Below are positions 1 through 13,074 of a DNA stretch of 64,000 nucleotides, piece after piece. Source of the stretch: Membranipora membranacea (taxonomy: Eukaryota; Bryozoa; Gymnolaemata; Cheilostomatida; Membraniporidae); assembly GCA_914767715.1 (NCBI GenBank), contig OU612069.1:16863387-16927386 (forward strand), read 5' to 3'. A program made the position numbers and the translations under genes. Positions within the stretch are counted from its first letter, which is position 1, and every line of letters starts with the position of its first letter. Under the pieces are notes generated by a model. It saw only the letters and a program-made list of their open reading frames with translations. It searched no databases and was not told the origin of the DNA.

Positions 1-2
1 AT

Positions 3-1145
3 ATAAAGGACGCTAATATTCAGTCCAAATGCATGAATAGAGTACCTATCAAGTTTAGTTGGAACGGCAAACATGATACAACAGGATATCTTGATCCCTT
101 GACGAATATAATTCACAAGAATGCAATTGAGATTGATTGTCATATAAGGACTTCGACAGTTTTCAGCATAAATGGTACCACTTTTGAATATATGTGGCAT
201 GATGGCAGTTACAAGACATTGGGACCGATCATTGAGGTGAAAACCAAAACATTTCATCCGAATATTACATTCCAACCCTTACCACTAAATTATTATAAGG
301 AAAGTTCGGAATTAATTCCGATTCCAAATATATACTCAAAGGGTGAATTAGTAAACGACTTTGTTGAAACTATAGCCACTGAAAGAAGAAAGATGAGGAG
401 ACTTGGTCTATGGCCAAATGCAGGTGGTATAAACGGGACTAGTGCTATAAAAATACCTCAATTAAATTTTCTAGACTGGTTTAATTCAGGCTGGCACCAT
501 ATATTTCAATATTGGACAATTGCTGTCAATACTCTTGTAACATTGTTTGTGGTTTTAGTGTTGTTACAATGCGCCTTCAACGGAGTTAAGAAGTCTATTC
601 CTTTTAAGCCTGAGGAGATGAATCCACTTTACACGATGAATGAAGACACAGAAGCATATGAGTACTCACTAGGAGAGCACACCTGGGAGAATACTTTGTT
701 TCACTTACCAGTCATACCAGTAGAGCTGTACAACCCAGATAAGTTTTACACAAATGACCAAAATTCTTTCCTAACTGAGGTATTGTTAGATACTGGAGCA
801 TGTCATAGTCTGATCCCATATAATGTAGCAGAGGTGCTGCAATGTGTTATCACCCCTACTGATGTAAGGCCTCGCTCTATATCTAACCATGCTGTTGAGC
901 TAGAAGGACAAACTGATTTGTATATAAGAATTGGTGATATAACATTTTCACAAACCTTTCTAGTAGGAGGGAGATCTAATTCTTCGGAAATCCTCCTAGG
1001 CTTTCGTATTACATGGATTTTTGACTACGTTTCCTTCCACATCAAGGAAGGTTTTGTAGATTTTGGAGGACAACGAGTAGATTTAGTACCATTGCCATGT
1101 AGTGCAACACCGAGAAGGCGGACTGAGTCTAAGTCAGAAGACTAA
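3..1145 (+). CDS. Retroelement ORF: envelope-like ectodomain, TM helix, retropepsin-like domain (5' partial)
   Basis: The frame is open to the left window edge, so the 5' end is missing; the first Met is at 33. Counting from it, residues 1–155 look extracellular, with N-glycosylation sequons at N47, N77 and N134. A hydrophobic span at about 161–183 reads as one membrane helix. After a basic stop-transfer patch, residues 245–350 carry DTGA (253–256) and a later ILLG motif, as in retropepsin-like A2 aspartic proteases. The region before the helix resembles the membrane-proximal end of a viral glycoprotein in layout only; I could not assign a family. Env and protease are normally separate, with protease in gag-pol, so a protease domain on the cytoplasmic side of an Env-like helix is odd. 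A host membrane protein captured next to an element is an alternative. The protease call is firm, the envelope call tentative. Confidence 0.6.
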   Translation: MKDANIQSKCMNRVPIKFSWNGKHDTTGYLDPLTNIIHKNAIEIDCHIRTSTVFSINGTTFEYMWHDGSYKTLGPIIEVKTKTFHPNITFQPLPLNYYKESSELIPIPNIYSKGELVNDFVETIATERRKMRRLGLWPNAGGINGTSAIKIPQLNFLDWFNSGWHHIFQYWTIAVNTLVTLFVVLVLLQCAFNGVKKSIPFKPEEMNPLYTMNEDTEAYEYSLGEHTWENTLFHLPVIPVELYNPDKFYTNDQNSFLTEVLLDTGACHSLIPYNVAEVLQCVITPTDVRPRSISNHAVELEGQTDLYIRIGDITFSQTFLVGGRSNSSEILLGFRITWIFDYVSFHIKEGFVDFGGQRVDLVPLPCSATPRRRTESKSED

Positions 1146-2738
1146 GTAAGTATCAGTTAGTTTCAATATCATTTAAGTTGTGTATTACTTACCCTTGCAT
1201 TTATCCCTGTTATATATCGTGAAATTAATATTACATTATCCAAAGTATTGGTATATTATAGAGTTCTTCTTGGAAAATATTGCTTGAGATACATTTACCA
1301 TGCAGCTATAAGCTTGCTGTATGCCTGACTAACCTTACTATACAGAGTGACAGTGGTGGCATATCATGAGAAGTGTGCAACCAACCTTGGGATATAAACC
1401 CCAGCAATGACAGTAAGGATGATTGATCGCTATGAAGCACAGGAGATGGTGAGTTAGTAAGGTAAGAAGCATACCAAGGTTGTTTATAATATTTAGCATT
1501 TATATTAAGGAAGAAAACTATTGATCGTATCAGACAACAAGTTTGAAAAACTCAGAGATAAATATTAGTTGAAGCATTCTAATTCTGATCCAGATTTCGA
1601 TTTTAGGTTCCTTTTCTTTGTATGTGTGTAAAAAGTTGGTCAACTGTGCTGAGTGTATACATTTGTGTCAGTAGGACATTATTCAGCATTTGGATTAATT
1701 GACTATGTGGAGTTTGAACCTAGAAATGTTATGAGTAATTAGGTGGTCATGCCAATTTGACTGGCCTCGGCCAATGTGTAATATAGTTATTTAGGAATTG
1801 TCTTATTTGTTTTGTCAGGTATGAGACAACTTCCCTAAAAGAAAATCATCAGGCAACAAAGCAGTACAGATATAAGAAATGACTTGAATCCTGTGAGTTG
1901 GAAGATTTATTAGTCTATATCGAAGTTTTGATATAAAATATGATTGTCAATATGTAGGGATGTTTCGATCAGTGAATCCTCAGAACCACCTGAAGTCTGG
2001 TATTCCGTCATCTTTGTGTATCTTAAAAATAACGATAACAATTTTGAATATTATCATAATCATCTCAAGTCCTCAAGAAATGGTTAACCAACGTCACTTC
2101 CTTTTTACTTTGAAATTCACAGCTTTTATTGGTATGTCATATCTGATCTTCAAATTATATAAGGCTGATGCCACAATTTAGCTGATATACAGACTTTACC
2201 TTTGCAAAGGATAATTGATGGATCATGAACTATAGGAGCTAACTTACTAAAGGTAGACCTTGACAAAACCGACAGGTATATCTCATTATACACATATGGA
2301 ACATGCAGATTGACGGAAATCCTTTCGGCATTATACCAAGCCTTTTGTGCTCTATCCCCTCTTTTATGATAGGGAGCCTTTGTCTGTAGCGTCGAAAGGG
2401 TCTGTATTGTCTGATTTGACGGTTGAAAAATAAAAAGTTGGCCATGTTGAGGTATGGTGTCATCTGCTAGACAATTAAACATGTCATTTCCGGGGGCGGT
2501 GCTTCATGATTAATTTGGAGTATATTTGTCTCACTCAATGGGATAAGGCTCGGTTGAAAGGGTGAGTATTAGATATGATGGTGATTATGGAGTTGTTCTG
2601 ACACGTCAAGATAGGAGATTACTCCAACTATGACCCATGATGCATTTTTTTTGTCATGATCATGTCTTTCTCTGATACGAGTTCGCGTTTTTATTTGATG
2701 CATGATATGTTTTAGGAAATCTGAGGCCAGATTTCTTT
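1146..2738. other. Apparent 3' untranslated stretch of the retroelement
   Basis: AT-rich stretch between the protease-containing ORF and a purine tract at 2739. Only short ORFs are present, with no recognisable domain. I infer that it belongs to the retroelement because it lies between its last ORF and the probable LTR. Confidence 0.35.
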
Positions 2739-2752
2739 GGAAGAAGGGGAAG
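2739..2752 (+). promoter_or_regulatory. Candidate polypurine tract
   Basis: Fourteen purines in a row (GGAAGAAGGGGAAG) followed at once by TG. This is the arrangement expected at the plus-strand priming site just before a 3' LTR. It is downstream of the envelope/protease ORF, as expected. Confidence 0.45.
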
Positions 2753-3668
2753 TGCTGTCAGTACCCAAAATGGGCACTTGAGATATGTAGTTATATTCAG
2801 CCAGCCGCAGAAGTCAGAGGGTACAGATAGAGATGGAAACAAATGCACCCAGTAACCTCCATGGTATTTTGTAGTCACAAGCATACACAACGAACAGAGA
2901 GACGCAGAAGTAATCCATCAAAGATGTAGCAAAGATAACCGCAGCATGCTAATCCGGTCAGAAAATAGGAATTCTAGTGACGCAGTAATTTGGTTTTCCA
3001 AAACGTCATAGTACCAAGTACCAAGTAATCTCCAGGGTGACACAGAAGTAATTAACCAGGAAGTAACAACAACAAAGTCAGCCCAAAAATAGAACAACAA
3101 ATTCCAGAGGGTAGACTGAGGAACAGCAGCAATATACCACGTGATGTGACCACAGAACGGTTTCATATAGCAAAGCCACAAGAGACACTAATCCTAGTAC
3201 CAAGTACCAATTAATCTCCAGGAACTTGGTTTTCCAAAACGTCATAGCACCAAGTACCAAGTAATCTTCAGGATGACACAGAAGTAATTAATCATGGAGT
3301 AACAACAACAAAGTCAGCCCAAAAATAGAACAATAAATTCCAGAAGGTAGACTGAGGAACAACAGCCATATACCACGTGACGTGACCACAGAACGGTTTC
3401 ATATAACAAAGCCACAAGAGACACTAATCCACTAATCCGCTGACAGCTAATCAAACGACAACAAGCAGAGTCAGCACAAAAATCGGCACCTATATAAAGG
3501 CCGAAATTTTGAACAGTAAATTAGTACAGTTTAATTCTTTGAGCAGCACAGTCAACTTTTTACATAGCTAGTAAAAGACATTATATTTTGATTTAATAAA
3601 TACTAGTTTTAAATCAAAGATCTTTGTTGGAACGCTAACACTAAAGTGGAGTCTAAGGACCAACATAT
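2753..3668 (+). mobile_element. Probable 3' LTR
   Basis: Starts at TG after a polypurine tract. It contains a 236-bp direct duplication typical of U3 enhancers, a TATA box (TATATAAAGG, about 3492), an AATAAA signal at about 3594, and a possible end at ...GGACCAACA. No primer-binding-like TGG follows, which fits a 3' rather than a 5' LTR. The partner LTR lies outside the window, so both borders are inferred. A GT donor-like site (CTGTGAGT) lies just past the end. Confidence 0.45.
2990..3428. repeat. 236-bp direct duplication inside the probable U3
   Basis: A block starting TTGGTTTTCCAAAACGTCAT at about 2990 recurs at about 3226. The two copies stay aligned to CACTAATCC with scattered substitutions. 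Duplicated U3 segments in retroelements usually hold enhancer sites; here that role is inferred. Confidence 0.8.
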
Positions 3669-5470
3669 ACTGTGAGTATCATTTGAATTACATTATCATT
3701 TTTTTATAAGTATCAAGACAATAAACAATAACTTTAGTGAATATACTGTTGTAATTGATTTCTATGCATATAGTAATTGGCAAAGTAATTAGGGACAGTT
3801 CGTCAGGTACTCAGACGTTAGGTCATATTCACTAAGAGTTTATAAGGCAATTTTGCAATCAACTAAAGTAAGTCGTTGTTAATTGTTACTATAACAACAC
3901 TCTGAAACAGGATTCAAAATTAACTTTAGGAGGTTTAATCATTGTGACCCACCATAAACGCAGGTATTTCGCGTAGGTGCTCATATCAAAGTCGGAAATC
4001 ATTGTGACCCACAGTTAAACGCAGGTAATTCGCGTCTGTGATCATATCAAGTCGGAAATCATTTAGAAGTATCATTGGGAACTATTGCAGAACAGAATTA
4101 ATTAGTATTCATATTTGCTTGGGGGTTAAATAGATTAAGTTTCGGAATACTAGTTTAGGATTAGATTCTTGTGTTTTAAAGAAGTAGGACGCTACCGATT
4201 TAAGATAAGATACCTCTAATCTGTGAAACATTAATTCAACATTGAATATAGAAATTGAACATCAATTTTAGAGTGACCACAGACTGATACCTCTTTCCTT
4301 CACTAGAAATTGGGTTGGAGTCTTTAGCTAATTTAACTTGGCTAAGAGGCCTGTGATACTGATACACCGCCTTGATTACCTGATTGGGCTTCCAGGCACT
4401 ATACAGAGATCAAGTAGGTGCTCATAATTAAAATCAGTCACCTAAGTTGAATAACAAAAATATCAAACGTACCTGAACACATTCATATATAGTGATTGTG
4501 TCATATTAACATCTAAGGATTATATTGACTTTGTGGTGTAAGAGCATTGTCTCGAAACTCATCAAGAGTTTTACTGTTAGAACAAGACAGGGGTCTTAGC
4601 AGGTTATCGGCAGGAACCTTTCTTAAACAACTTGAAGGCAACTTCTAGTGAAGCTAAGAAGAGGTCAGGCTCAATAACAACCCCGTAGTAAATTGCTTTG
4701 TGGAGTTGTGGGAACCAGCTGTTCGTCACTATAAATTAATAAGTTAAATACCTCGTACTCACCAGAGTGCTAGCATTACCAATTGGATTTGAGCGATCTT
4801 GTCATTCTTCAGTGCAGGAAAGAGGAGGTAACTCCAAATTAGAACTACAAATAAATTACACAATAAAGTGACATTTTGAAGTGTCCGGAGTGCAAGATTT
4901 AAAACCATAACTACAAACATAGTTAGAACCAATTTATAAGTAGGACGGTTATAGAACAACTATACATACTAATAGTACACGGCATTTACTTTAGTATAGG
5001 ATAGGACGACATTATCCGTTCCTCACAGCATATACTCTCTTAAAGTATATGCACAGTGAGTGAGTTAGTAAAATTCCGTTCCTCACACCTACCTACCTAC
5101 CTACCTACCCAATTATTCAATTGTTTAAATGTTCACATTTTCTTTTGCCCACTTAACTCGCTCTCTACCTGAAACCAGGGGCTTTATCATGGAGTAGTAA
5201 ATAATATGAAGAAATTCAAAAAAGAAGTCGGACACAACAAGTATAGATAGCACATTTTACAATTACGTCTATTGGCCTACTTTGCAGTGCACGGCTCTGG
5301 CGATTTTTGCGGAGGGGCGTGTGGAGGTGATAGGTTTGATGATACTCTTCATAGGACATGGATACCTACCCCAACCCCTGAGGTAACTGGGCAGGCTTAT
5401 AAGAAATCAAGGGAATTAACTCTTGCCATCCTGTTCCTCTGTACTAAAATTTTTAAGTGCCCAATAATTG
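3669..5470. other. Non-coding stretch with a 60-bp direct repeat and a (CTAC)n run
   Basis: No gene seen. A unit starting AATCATTGTGACCC occurs at about 3938 and again at 3998 (period 60 bp). A small hairpin pairs GCATATACT with AAGTATATGC near 5027–5052. A short CTAC microsatellite lies at about 5089–5108. Confidence 0.5.
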
Positions 5471-5505
5471 CAAACTAAAACTTATAAACTATCAGTATGG
5501 TACGT

Positions 5506-7121
5506 ACACATAAACAAGTATTTATACGTGTACACATAAACATGTAAATACTTGTACACATAAACATATAAATACTTGTACACACAAACATAAATAAATA
5601 CTTGTACACATATACATATAAATACTTGTACACATAAACATATAAATACTTGTACACATAAACATGTAAATACTTGTACACATATACGTATAAATACTTG
5701 TAGACATAAACATATAAATACTTGTACACATAAACATATAAATACTTGTACACATAAACATATAAATACTTGTACACATAAACATATAAATACTTGTAGA
5801 CATAAACATATAAATACTTGTACACATAAACATATAAATACTTGTACACATAAACATATAAATACTTGTACACATAAACATATAAATACTTGTACACATA
5901 AACATATAAATACTTGTACACATAAACATATAAATACTTGTACACATAAACATGTAAATACTTGTACACATAAACATATAAATACTTGTACACATAAACA
6001 TATAAATACTTGTAGACATAAACATATAAATACTTGTACACATAAACATATAAATACTTGTACACATAAACATATAAATACTTGTACACATAAACATATA
6101 AATACTTGTACACATAAACATATAAATACTTGTACACATAAACATATAAATACTTGTACACATAAACATATAAATACTTGTACACATAAACATGTAAATA
6201 CTTGTACACATAAACATATAAATACTTGTACACATAAACATATAAATACTTGTAGACATAAACATATAAATACTTGTACACATAAACATATAAATACTTG
6301 TACACATAAACATATAAATACTTGTACACATAAACATATAAATACTTGTACACATAAACATATAAATACTTGTACACATAAACATATAAATACTTGTACA
6401 CATAAACATATAAATACTTGTACACATAAACATATAAATACTTGTACACATAAACATATAAATACTTGTACACATAAACATATAAATACTTGTACACATA
6501 AACATATAAATACTTGTACACATAAACATATAAATACTTGTACACATAAACATATAAATACTTGTACACATAAACATATAAATACTTGTACACATAAACA
6601 TATAAATACTTGTACACATAAACATATAAATACTTGTACACATAAACATATAAATACTTGTACACATATACATGTAAATACTTGTACACATAAACATATA
6701 AATACTTGTACACATACACATATAAATACTTGTACATATAAACATATAAATACTTGTACACATATACATATAAATACTTGTACACATAAACATATAAATA
6801 CTTGTACACATAAACATATAAATACTAGTACATATAAACATGTAAATACTTGTACACATAAACATATAAATACTTGTACACATAAACATATAAATACTTG
6901 TACACATATACATATAAATACTTGTACACATAAACATATAAATACTTGTACACATAAACATATAAATACTTGTACACATAAACATATAAATACTTGTACA
7001 CATAAACATATAAATACTTGTAGACATAAACATATAAATACTTGTACACATAAACATATAAACACTTGTACACATAAACATATAAATACTTGTACACATA
7101 AACATATAAACACTTGTACAC
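5506..7121. repeat. 24-bp minisatellite, about 67 units
   Basis: Tandem unit TACTTGTACACATAAACATATAAA with rare variants (GACATA for CACATA, CATGTA for CATATA). Because 24 is a multiple of three and the unit has no stop on the minus strand, three long minus-strand frames are open over most of the array. They are artefacts of periodicity, not genes. Variant units recur every 240 bp (5941–6180 matches 6181–6420), showing higher-order copying of ten units. Confidence 0.98.
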
Positions 7122-8400
7122 ATATTTATGTTGATGTACCTACATCACCATTGCTCATGTATCAATATTTTATATAGCGATATTATCGAGGGTTCATGGC
7201 ACAACCTCACATCAAGATTTCTTGCATGGGTATAATGCTTCGGTATTTTTATGACAAAAAATCCCCACCGCTGCTGTTATTTAGTCGTTCATTTTTCAAC
7301 AGCAATGAGAAAAAGGGACCAATATTTACACTGTGCATTTTTTCCAACCACAGGGAACAGCACATCAAGATCAAGAAAGATATTGCCAAGTGACATGTGG
7401 TGAGTTTTTACACAATTACCAAAACTGCCACTAGACATATTACCTGGTGTCAATTGGTTAGAATTTGTAGGTCATAATAGCAGAGCAAAGGAGATTAACC
7501 TAATGGCTGGATCATTTGATGCTACGGTCAACACTAAGGAACCCACTTGCGTTGAGGAGTCGCAATCTCTTCTTAAATTAGCATCAGTGTCCTTGAGAAA
7601 CAATTGTGAGGGCTGATGACAGACAGGTGATAGGTGGTTAGCTTAAAAGGTGTTATGAATTAATTCTCAACTATGAGCAGAGTGCATCTGTGAAATTTAA
7701 GAAAATGGTAACCGGTGCGAGTCCTTTTTTGTCTAGAGGCTGTTCAGGAGCAAGACAATTGATCTTGATGCTACGCACTGTCAGACCGGAAAAGATCCTC
7801 TTAATTTTGGTGTGAAAGGGAAAGATTTGCACCATATTTGATAGGCAATAATTACGATATATTGAAGTAATTCATGTTGCTCTTTCATAATAATGTGCCT
7901 TGATTGAACGCTGTGTGCTAAGTCTTTTGTAATCTGATTACACAGTTGTTTATTTCCAAGGCAACAAAAATGTCTCACATCACCCTCGCGAACAAGACTG
8001 AATCAATTTATGTAAATTTTATATCTTCAGATGCGGTACCAAGAACTCTGACAGGTGAGCAGTTTCAAATGACATAAATACTACCCCTACTCTCAAACCA
8101 AATAACGGTGCGGCTTGTTTAGGAAAGTTATGCTATCAGTAGCACTTAAATCTTGCTATCTCTAAGTTTTGCTTTTGTATGCATGTTTTCAGACCGCCAT
8201 TACCCAAAATTTGATGTAAAAAGAAAGGATGCTGAATTCACTTTTCGATGCATATATATATTTATGCACCTCTTTAGTTTAATTTGTCATCGGTACATGA
8301 TGGACCCATAATATATGAGTATAAACAGACACTAAACAATATTGTGTATAGGGGCTCTTTGGCACCGACAAATTCACACTAGCATAGTCTCATCTGAGCT
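7122..8400. other. No gene recognised
   Basis: Contains only short frames without domain signatures. I saw no convincing repeat or RNA gene. Confidence 0.4.
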
Positions 8401-8415
8401 GGACAACTTAGTGCA

Positions 8416-8570
8416 TCGGAAGCGCAATAACTCGGCCCGAGCCAAACTTGGCCCAATGCAATAAAGCTTGACCCCATTAGTAGGACTAGGCCCCAAATAG
8501 TAAAACTTGGCCCCATATACAAGACATGGCCGCATGCAATAGGCAAAAGCGCGAACTGTTCCAGTTTAAT
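8416..8570. repeat. Degenerate relative of the CGGAAGCGC/AACTTGGCCC element
   Basis: Starts with CGGAAGCGCAATAACTCGGCCC followed by several AACTTGGCCCC-like units. It closely resembles, in reverse orientation, the end of the duplicated element at 32352–32572, so it is probably a decayed member of the same family. Confidence 0.5.
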
Positions 8571-9158
8571 AAATATTGACTGGGAAACTCAATAACTCTG
8601 GGGAATTCCCAGTGTTAATAAAATATTACCCAATCGTGTGGCGCGACTTTTGGGAAACAATTATTTCAATAATAACTGACCAATAAAAAGCCAATGTAGG
8701 TTGTAGGTGTTATCCAATGGGAATGTTTCAAACATTTTCCCCATTCCACTTGGTGAAAGATGGCAAGCATGTAGTCAAGCCAGTCAGACAAGCATCAATC
8801 AACATTGACAGCTGTGACTTTGATGATGGATGCACTACCTCTACTGCCTCTTGATATCAACCATGCATTTCTTTGGCAACAGTGGCAAAGATTTCAGGCC
8901 TACAAGTACAAGAGATCAGCTCTATGAATCGTTGCCAGACTGGAGTCAGTCTAGATTCAAAAGTGCCTTCAGGCTCTCAAGAGGTAGTCTGCTACAACAA
9001 TACAACTAGTCACTATTCCTTGTGGCTGGTATTATTATTTTTAGTGGACTGTACAGGCTTTATCAAGCTACCTGGTATGATCGTCTTCTACTTTACTCTA
9101 CCCTACTCTACCCTGCCGTAATCTTCTGACACTGACTGTGTTTTATCATAATAATGGT

Positions 9159-9200
9159 ATATATATATATATATATTATGTGTATATATATATATATATC
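9159..9200. repeat. (TA)n microsatellite
   Basis: Two TA runs separated by a short TGTG break, inside the first transposase intron. Confidence 0.9.
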
Positions 9201-10615
9201 ATCATATGTTCTCACACATTAATTACTTACTCTCCCATAATCCTAGTATTGATGTTATTTCAATTGACTTTGACTTGGTTGGACACCTCAGCTCTGCAGT
9301 CCTACCATTCAGTTCCAAAACACCCTAAAGAACACACATTCCTGCTGCTACATCCTCACAGGCAATGGACCATTCAGGAGATAAACCTTACCTATTATTC
9401 CACTATCGAGCTCGCTGTTTTTTTACGCAACAAACATTATACTGATTTTTATACAATTGACAATTGACTTGTAGTTTGGAAACACGAACAATTGCTGCAA
9501 TTGCATAACCATTTTTATCACTGTTAGTGACTGGGTTAATATGCCAACCTTGCCTAACATTTATACTTTTTTTTATAATTATAGAAGCATTCGATATTCT
9601 CCTCAGTGAGTTAAAGCGAACTGAAAGCGGTAAAGAGTGGTTGCGGGAACCGACTGATCCGTATATGCCCCCTAACACTTGGCTCGTAATTGCACTCCAC
9701 TTTTTCTCTACCGTTGACTTTATGGTTTCCATAGCTACACAATAAGTAGAGGAATTGTGAAACCTTTACATGTGGTTCTGGATAAATTGCCCGATAACAA
9801 GCGTAGATTTATTCCAATCCGCTTACTTGTGGGTATTGATGTGTATGTTATGGTGTACCAGCGCTGACCCCCTTATATTTCTGCACATATATTTCTGTCA
9901 TTTTCATTATGCATTAGATTTCATGCCTATGAAAATTTTCCTATACGGACAGCAATTTGCTGCAGTTGTGCAGGTGGCTAGAAAACCATGTCACACAAAA
10001 TTTGATGACATTGTGGGATTCTGGGTTACGGAGTCACCACATTAACTCTCCGCTACTGAAATCTGTGCTCACGAGCTCGGTATGATTCTCACTATGTGAC
10101 ACTGACTTATTAATATATGGATCTCATTTGATCAAACACTTGACTCAAGAGCATGCCTTTTAATTCTTATCAAGTTTAACATCAAACACAATTCAACTTA
10201 ACAATGCATATCTTATTTCTACAAGTCATACTTTCTAGTCAATGATGCCATGCATGCTGGATTTAATTCATTCAACTCAATTAGTTGATGGTATAGATAA
10301 TCCAACCAAATGTTATACTGTGCCACTATTAAATAATAAGGCGAGTTCTATTTCCCTATAAATATCACTAACGTACAATAAATGAAAATATTATGATAAC
10401 AACTCGTAAAACTTTCATGTTTAAAAAAACTGACCTGTCTCCAAAAGAAGTTGCAAACAAAGAGCGCTGCTTGTCGACCAGAGGGTCGCCAAACATATCA
10501 TGCTTTCCATTGGTGAACCATGCTCTTATATAGCATGGTTCCAGACACATTAAAAACTGCTGACGTCAATAAGCAAAAAAACAAGATTTAAACACAATTT
10601 TCAATTACCGCAAAA

Positions 10616-10678
10616 AGAGGGTTGATCGGCCGCAAGAGTGGGTTGATCCAGGGTTGATCGGCCGCAAGTGTGGGTTGG
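10616..10678. repeat. Two-copy 33-bp direct repeat
   Basis: GGGTTGATCGGCCGCAAG occurs twice about 33 bp apart, each followed by a TGGGTTG stretch. It lies in a transposase intron. Confidence 0.7.
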
Positions 10679-13074
10679 TGTAAGTCAGGCATTATGCTAA
10701 TTCTGAATTGTCTCTGTTGGCGCCACCTTTACTGCATTGTCATGGTTGTCACGGTTCTGGCGTTAGGGTGGCACCGGTATTAAGAATAGAATTTGGATTT
10801 GCATATATTTGCCTGTCCCCGATTCGAGGTGATATGCACTGGCTGGTAACTGCGTGTCCTCAAGTCGAGGTTTGAGTGTACTGTTGTTGATATAGAAATT
10901 ATCCTGTTTGTTGCTTGTATGCGACAACATTGCAGATTTCTTTAACATCTCTCAATAGTTTGACCTATTATGTTTTTGCAGTTTCAACGTTACCCACTCA
11001 ACTGTCCGAGAATGTGTTACCCGTATATCTGATGCCCTTTTGGAGTTGGAAGGGCGGTATACTAATTGGCCAACAGATGAAGAAATGGCTATTGAAGAGG
11101 CCACATTCTTCACTAGATATGGTAAGTGAGTTTTTATATCATTAACAAACTAGGTCATAGTCTGCATATTGGAGTAGGCCTGTTTGAGAATTACTTATAA
11201 ATTAGCAATCGTTATGTTAATACACTGCAAATTAGATGGTTACAGCTTGTTCTGACAGAGAGAAGTGTTCTCCATAAGTTCTTTTAGCGTAAAGATGAAA
11301 TTCCAGTTCTGTTTGACCCAAATGCGAGGCCTAGTAACAACCCTACTTTCCATCCAATTTTAAAAGTTGTCTTCTGTTAACGGTCAAGTTTAAATATATA
11401 CTCCATGCTGTACTAGGAATTTGCCTAAGCTGCCATGTCTAAGACGGTGCTGTGTAAAGTGTCCTTCTCTTGATTTCTGCATTTCTTGTGCTGTCATTTC
11501 AGTCACAACATCATATGTGTGAAATTGACTTGCAGCTTAATGTTTCATAGGTTTTCCTGGAGTCATAGGACTTGTTGATGGTACAGAAATCAAGATAGCC
11601 CAACCTTCTCGTCGCTCAGAGGTAGAGAATTCACTCAAGAGCAATTATCCTCAAAGTAGGCCCTGATAAAGTATACAGTCTATTGCAATGACAGGCTACT
11701 GTCCTCCTGTCCAGCAAGGGAGAAAGCCAGAGGGTTTTACTTTATGGCAACTTTAATGTGTAGGATCTTGTTTCTGACTATTTTTGTATTTTTTGCACTG
11801 CATGAAATCGCAAAGTATATGTTGGCCTGTTAGTGAAATATTGAAATTTGTATTGAGTGTTTTGATAATTAAGTACCACAAACATGCTGTGTTGTATGTA
11901 GGTACTTTTCAAAGTAATATCACAACATAAAAACAGTCGAGGAAAAAATTTACCCTATAGATTAACATGGGGTAAATATCAAATTGTAAAGCTTCTTGTT
12001 TGGGTGATTGGCACCTGATGATTATCATAATCATTCCGTGTTTTATTGTAGACATATTACAGCAGGAAGTCAAATTATTCCTTCAACTGCATGCTGGTGG
12101 TAAATAGCGCTGAAGAGATTATATATTACTCTGTTGGCTCACCAGGCAGTTATCATGATGCCAGAGTGTTGAGGAGGACCAGTCTCGTGGAAAAGCTGGA
12201 AGCATTGCCTAAGCAGTATCATATATTAGGTGAGCTTTTAACAGACAAGCATACTCTCAGACAGTTATTTATCTTCTAGCACCAGTGAGTTCAAAAATAG
12301 CTTGGCAACAACAACAAATTTTTTGGCAGGAGTTCATTACTGGTCTTATCACCTTAGCTAAAAATCTGTTGAAAACTCAAAAACACAAACTCTAGATGAG
12401 TTAATGTTAGGTAAAGTTTAGCTTAGCTAGTTTATGGTCACTTCATGTTAACTAGAATAGAAATTTGGCCAGCTTAGTCCATATAAAGTAAGGAGGCTGA
12501 GTAAACCTTAGCTAGCTTTAAATTCAGATGTCTCAAGGCTGTGCGGATTGGCTAACTTTTTCTTTTGGTGATAGAGTATATATTTTGAACTTTATCTATA
12601 CCACCGACCTATTTATGTAGCTCAAATAAGAGGCCAACCACGGCTTATTTAGTGTTAAATTTCTGTTTACATATATTCTTTTAATATCTCTTATTCAGGT
12701 GATAGCGCATACAGGCAAGAGCTTTTATGATGAAACCTTACAGGGATAGAAACAACAACCCGAGGAGAGTTAAGAGGTACAATCAGACTCATAGTGCGAC
12801 CAGGGTACTTGTTGAGCATGCTAACGGCTGTCTGAAGAATACCTGGAGGAGACTGAAACATCTGGATGTACGCAGTAGGCACAAAGGCCGTGTAATAATT
12901 AGATGCTGCCTTGTGCTGCATAATTATATGCTTAAAATGGACTGCGAGTCCGATAGGGAAAATGCAGCTAGAGAAATGGCCACCTTAAGATTTGACACTG
13001 CCTGTGGTAAAAGAGAGGCCATTTGCAAGACTTATTTCAAAGCAGCTTCAGATGAAGACACTGTCCTGGAGTAG

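Larger units (their letters stand above)
8826..13074 (+). pseudogene. PIF/Harbinger-type DDE transposase, six exons, broken
   Basis: Six exons join with good GT–AG sites: 8826–8983, 9585–about 9735, 10982–11121, 11551–11621, 12052–12229 and 12699–13074. They read FRLSREAFDILLSEL, then PPNTWLVIALHFFST, NVTHSTVRE (helix-turn-helix), VIGLVDGTEI (first Asp), SYHDARV (second Asp), GDSAYR and VEHANGCLK (final acidic residue), the order of Harbinger transposases. The triad is intact, but the gene is not. Exon 1 changes frame between KYKRSAL and YESLPDW. Exon 2 meets TAA before a phase-compatible donor. Exon 6 shifts frame near 12725, and its open part restarts at 12727. It would act in the nucleus, cutting at terminal inverted repeats together with the Myb-like partner encoded tail to tail at 14.2–15.4 kb. 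Family is firm; exon 2's end is uncertain. Confidence 0.85.

Noticed and set aside
5475-7123. Long minus-strand frames of 98 to 543 codons with repeating Tyr/Lys/Val/Cys motifs
   Set aside because: They are the same 24-bp satellite read in three frames; the unit length is a multiple of three and has no stop.
8416-8570. Possible Harbinger terminal inverted repeat
   Set aside because: It matches the MITE at 32352, not the right flank of the Harbinger at 15.5–16 kb.
9138-9467. Plus-strand 109-codon frame rich in Ile/Tyr
   Set aside because: Driven by the TA microsatellite; it lies in an inferred transposase intron.
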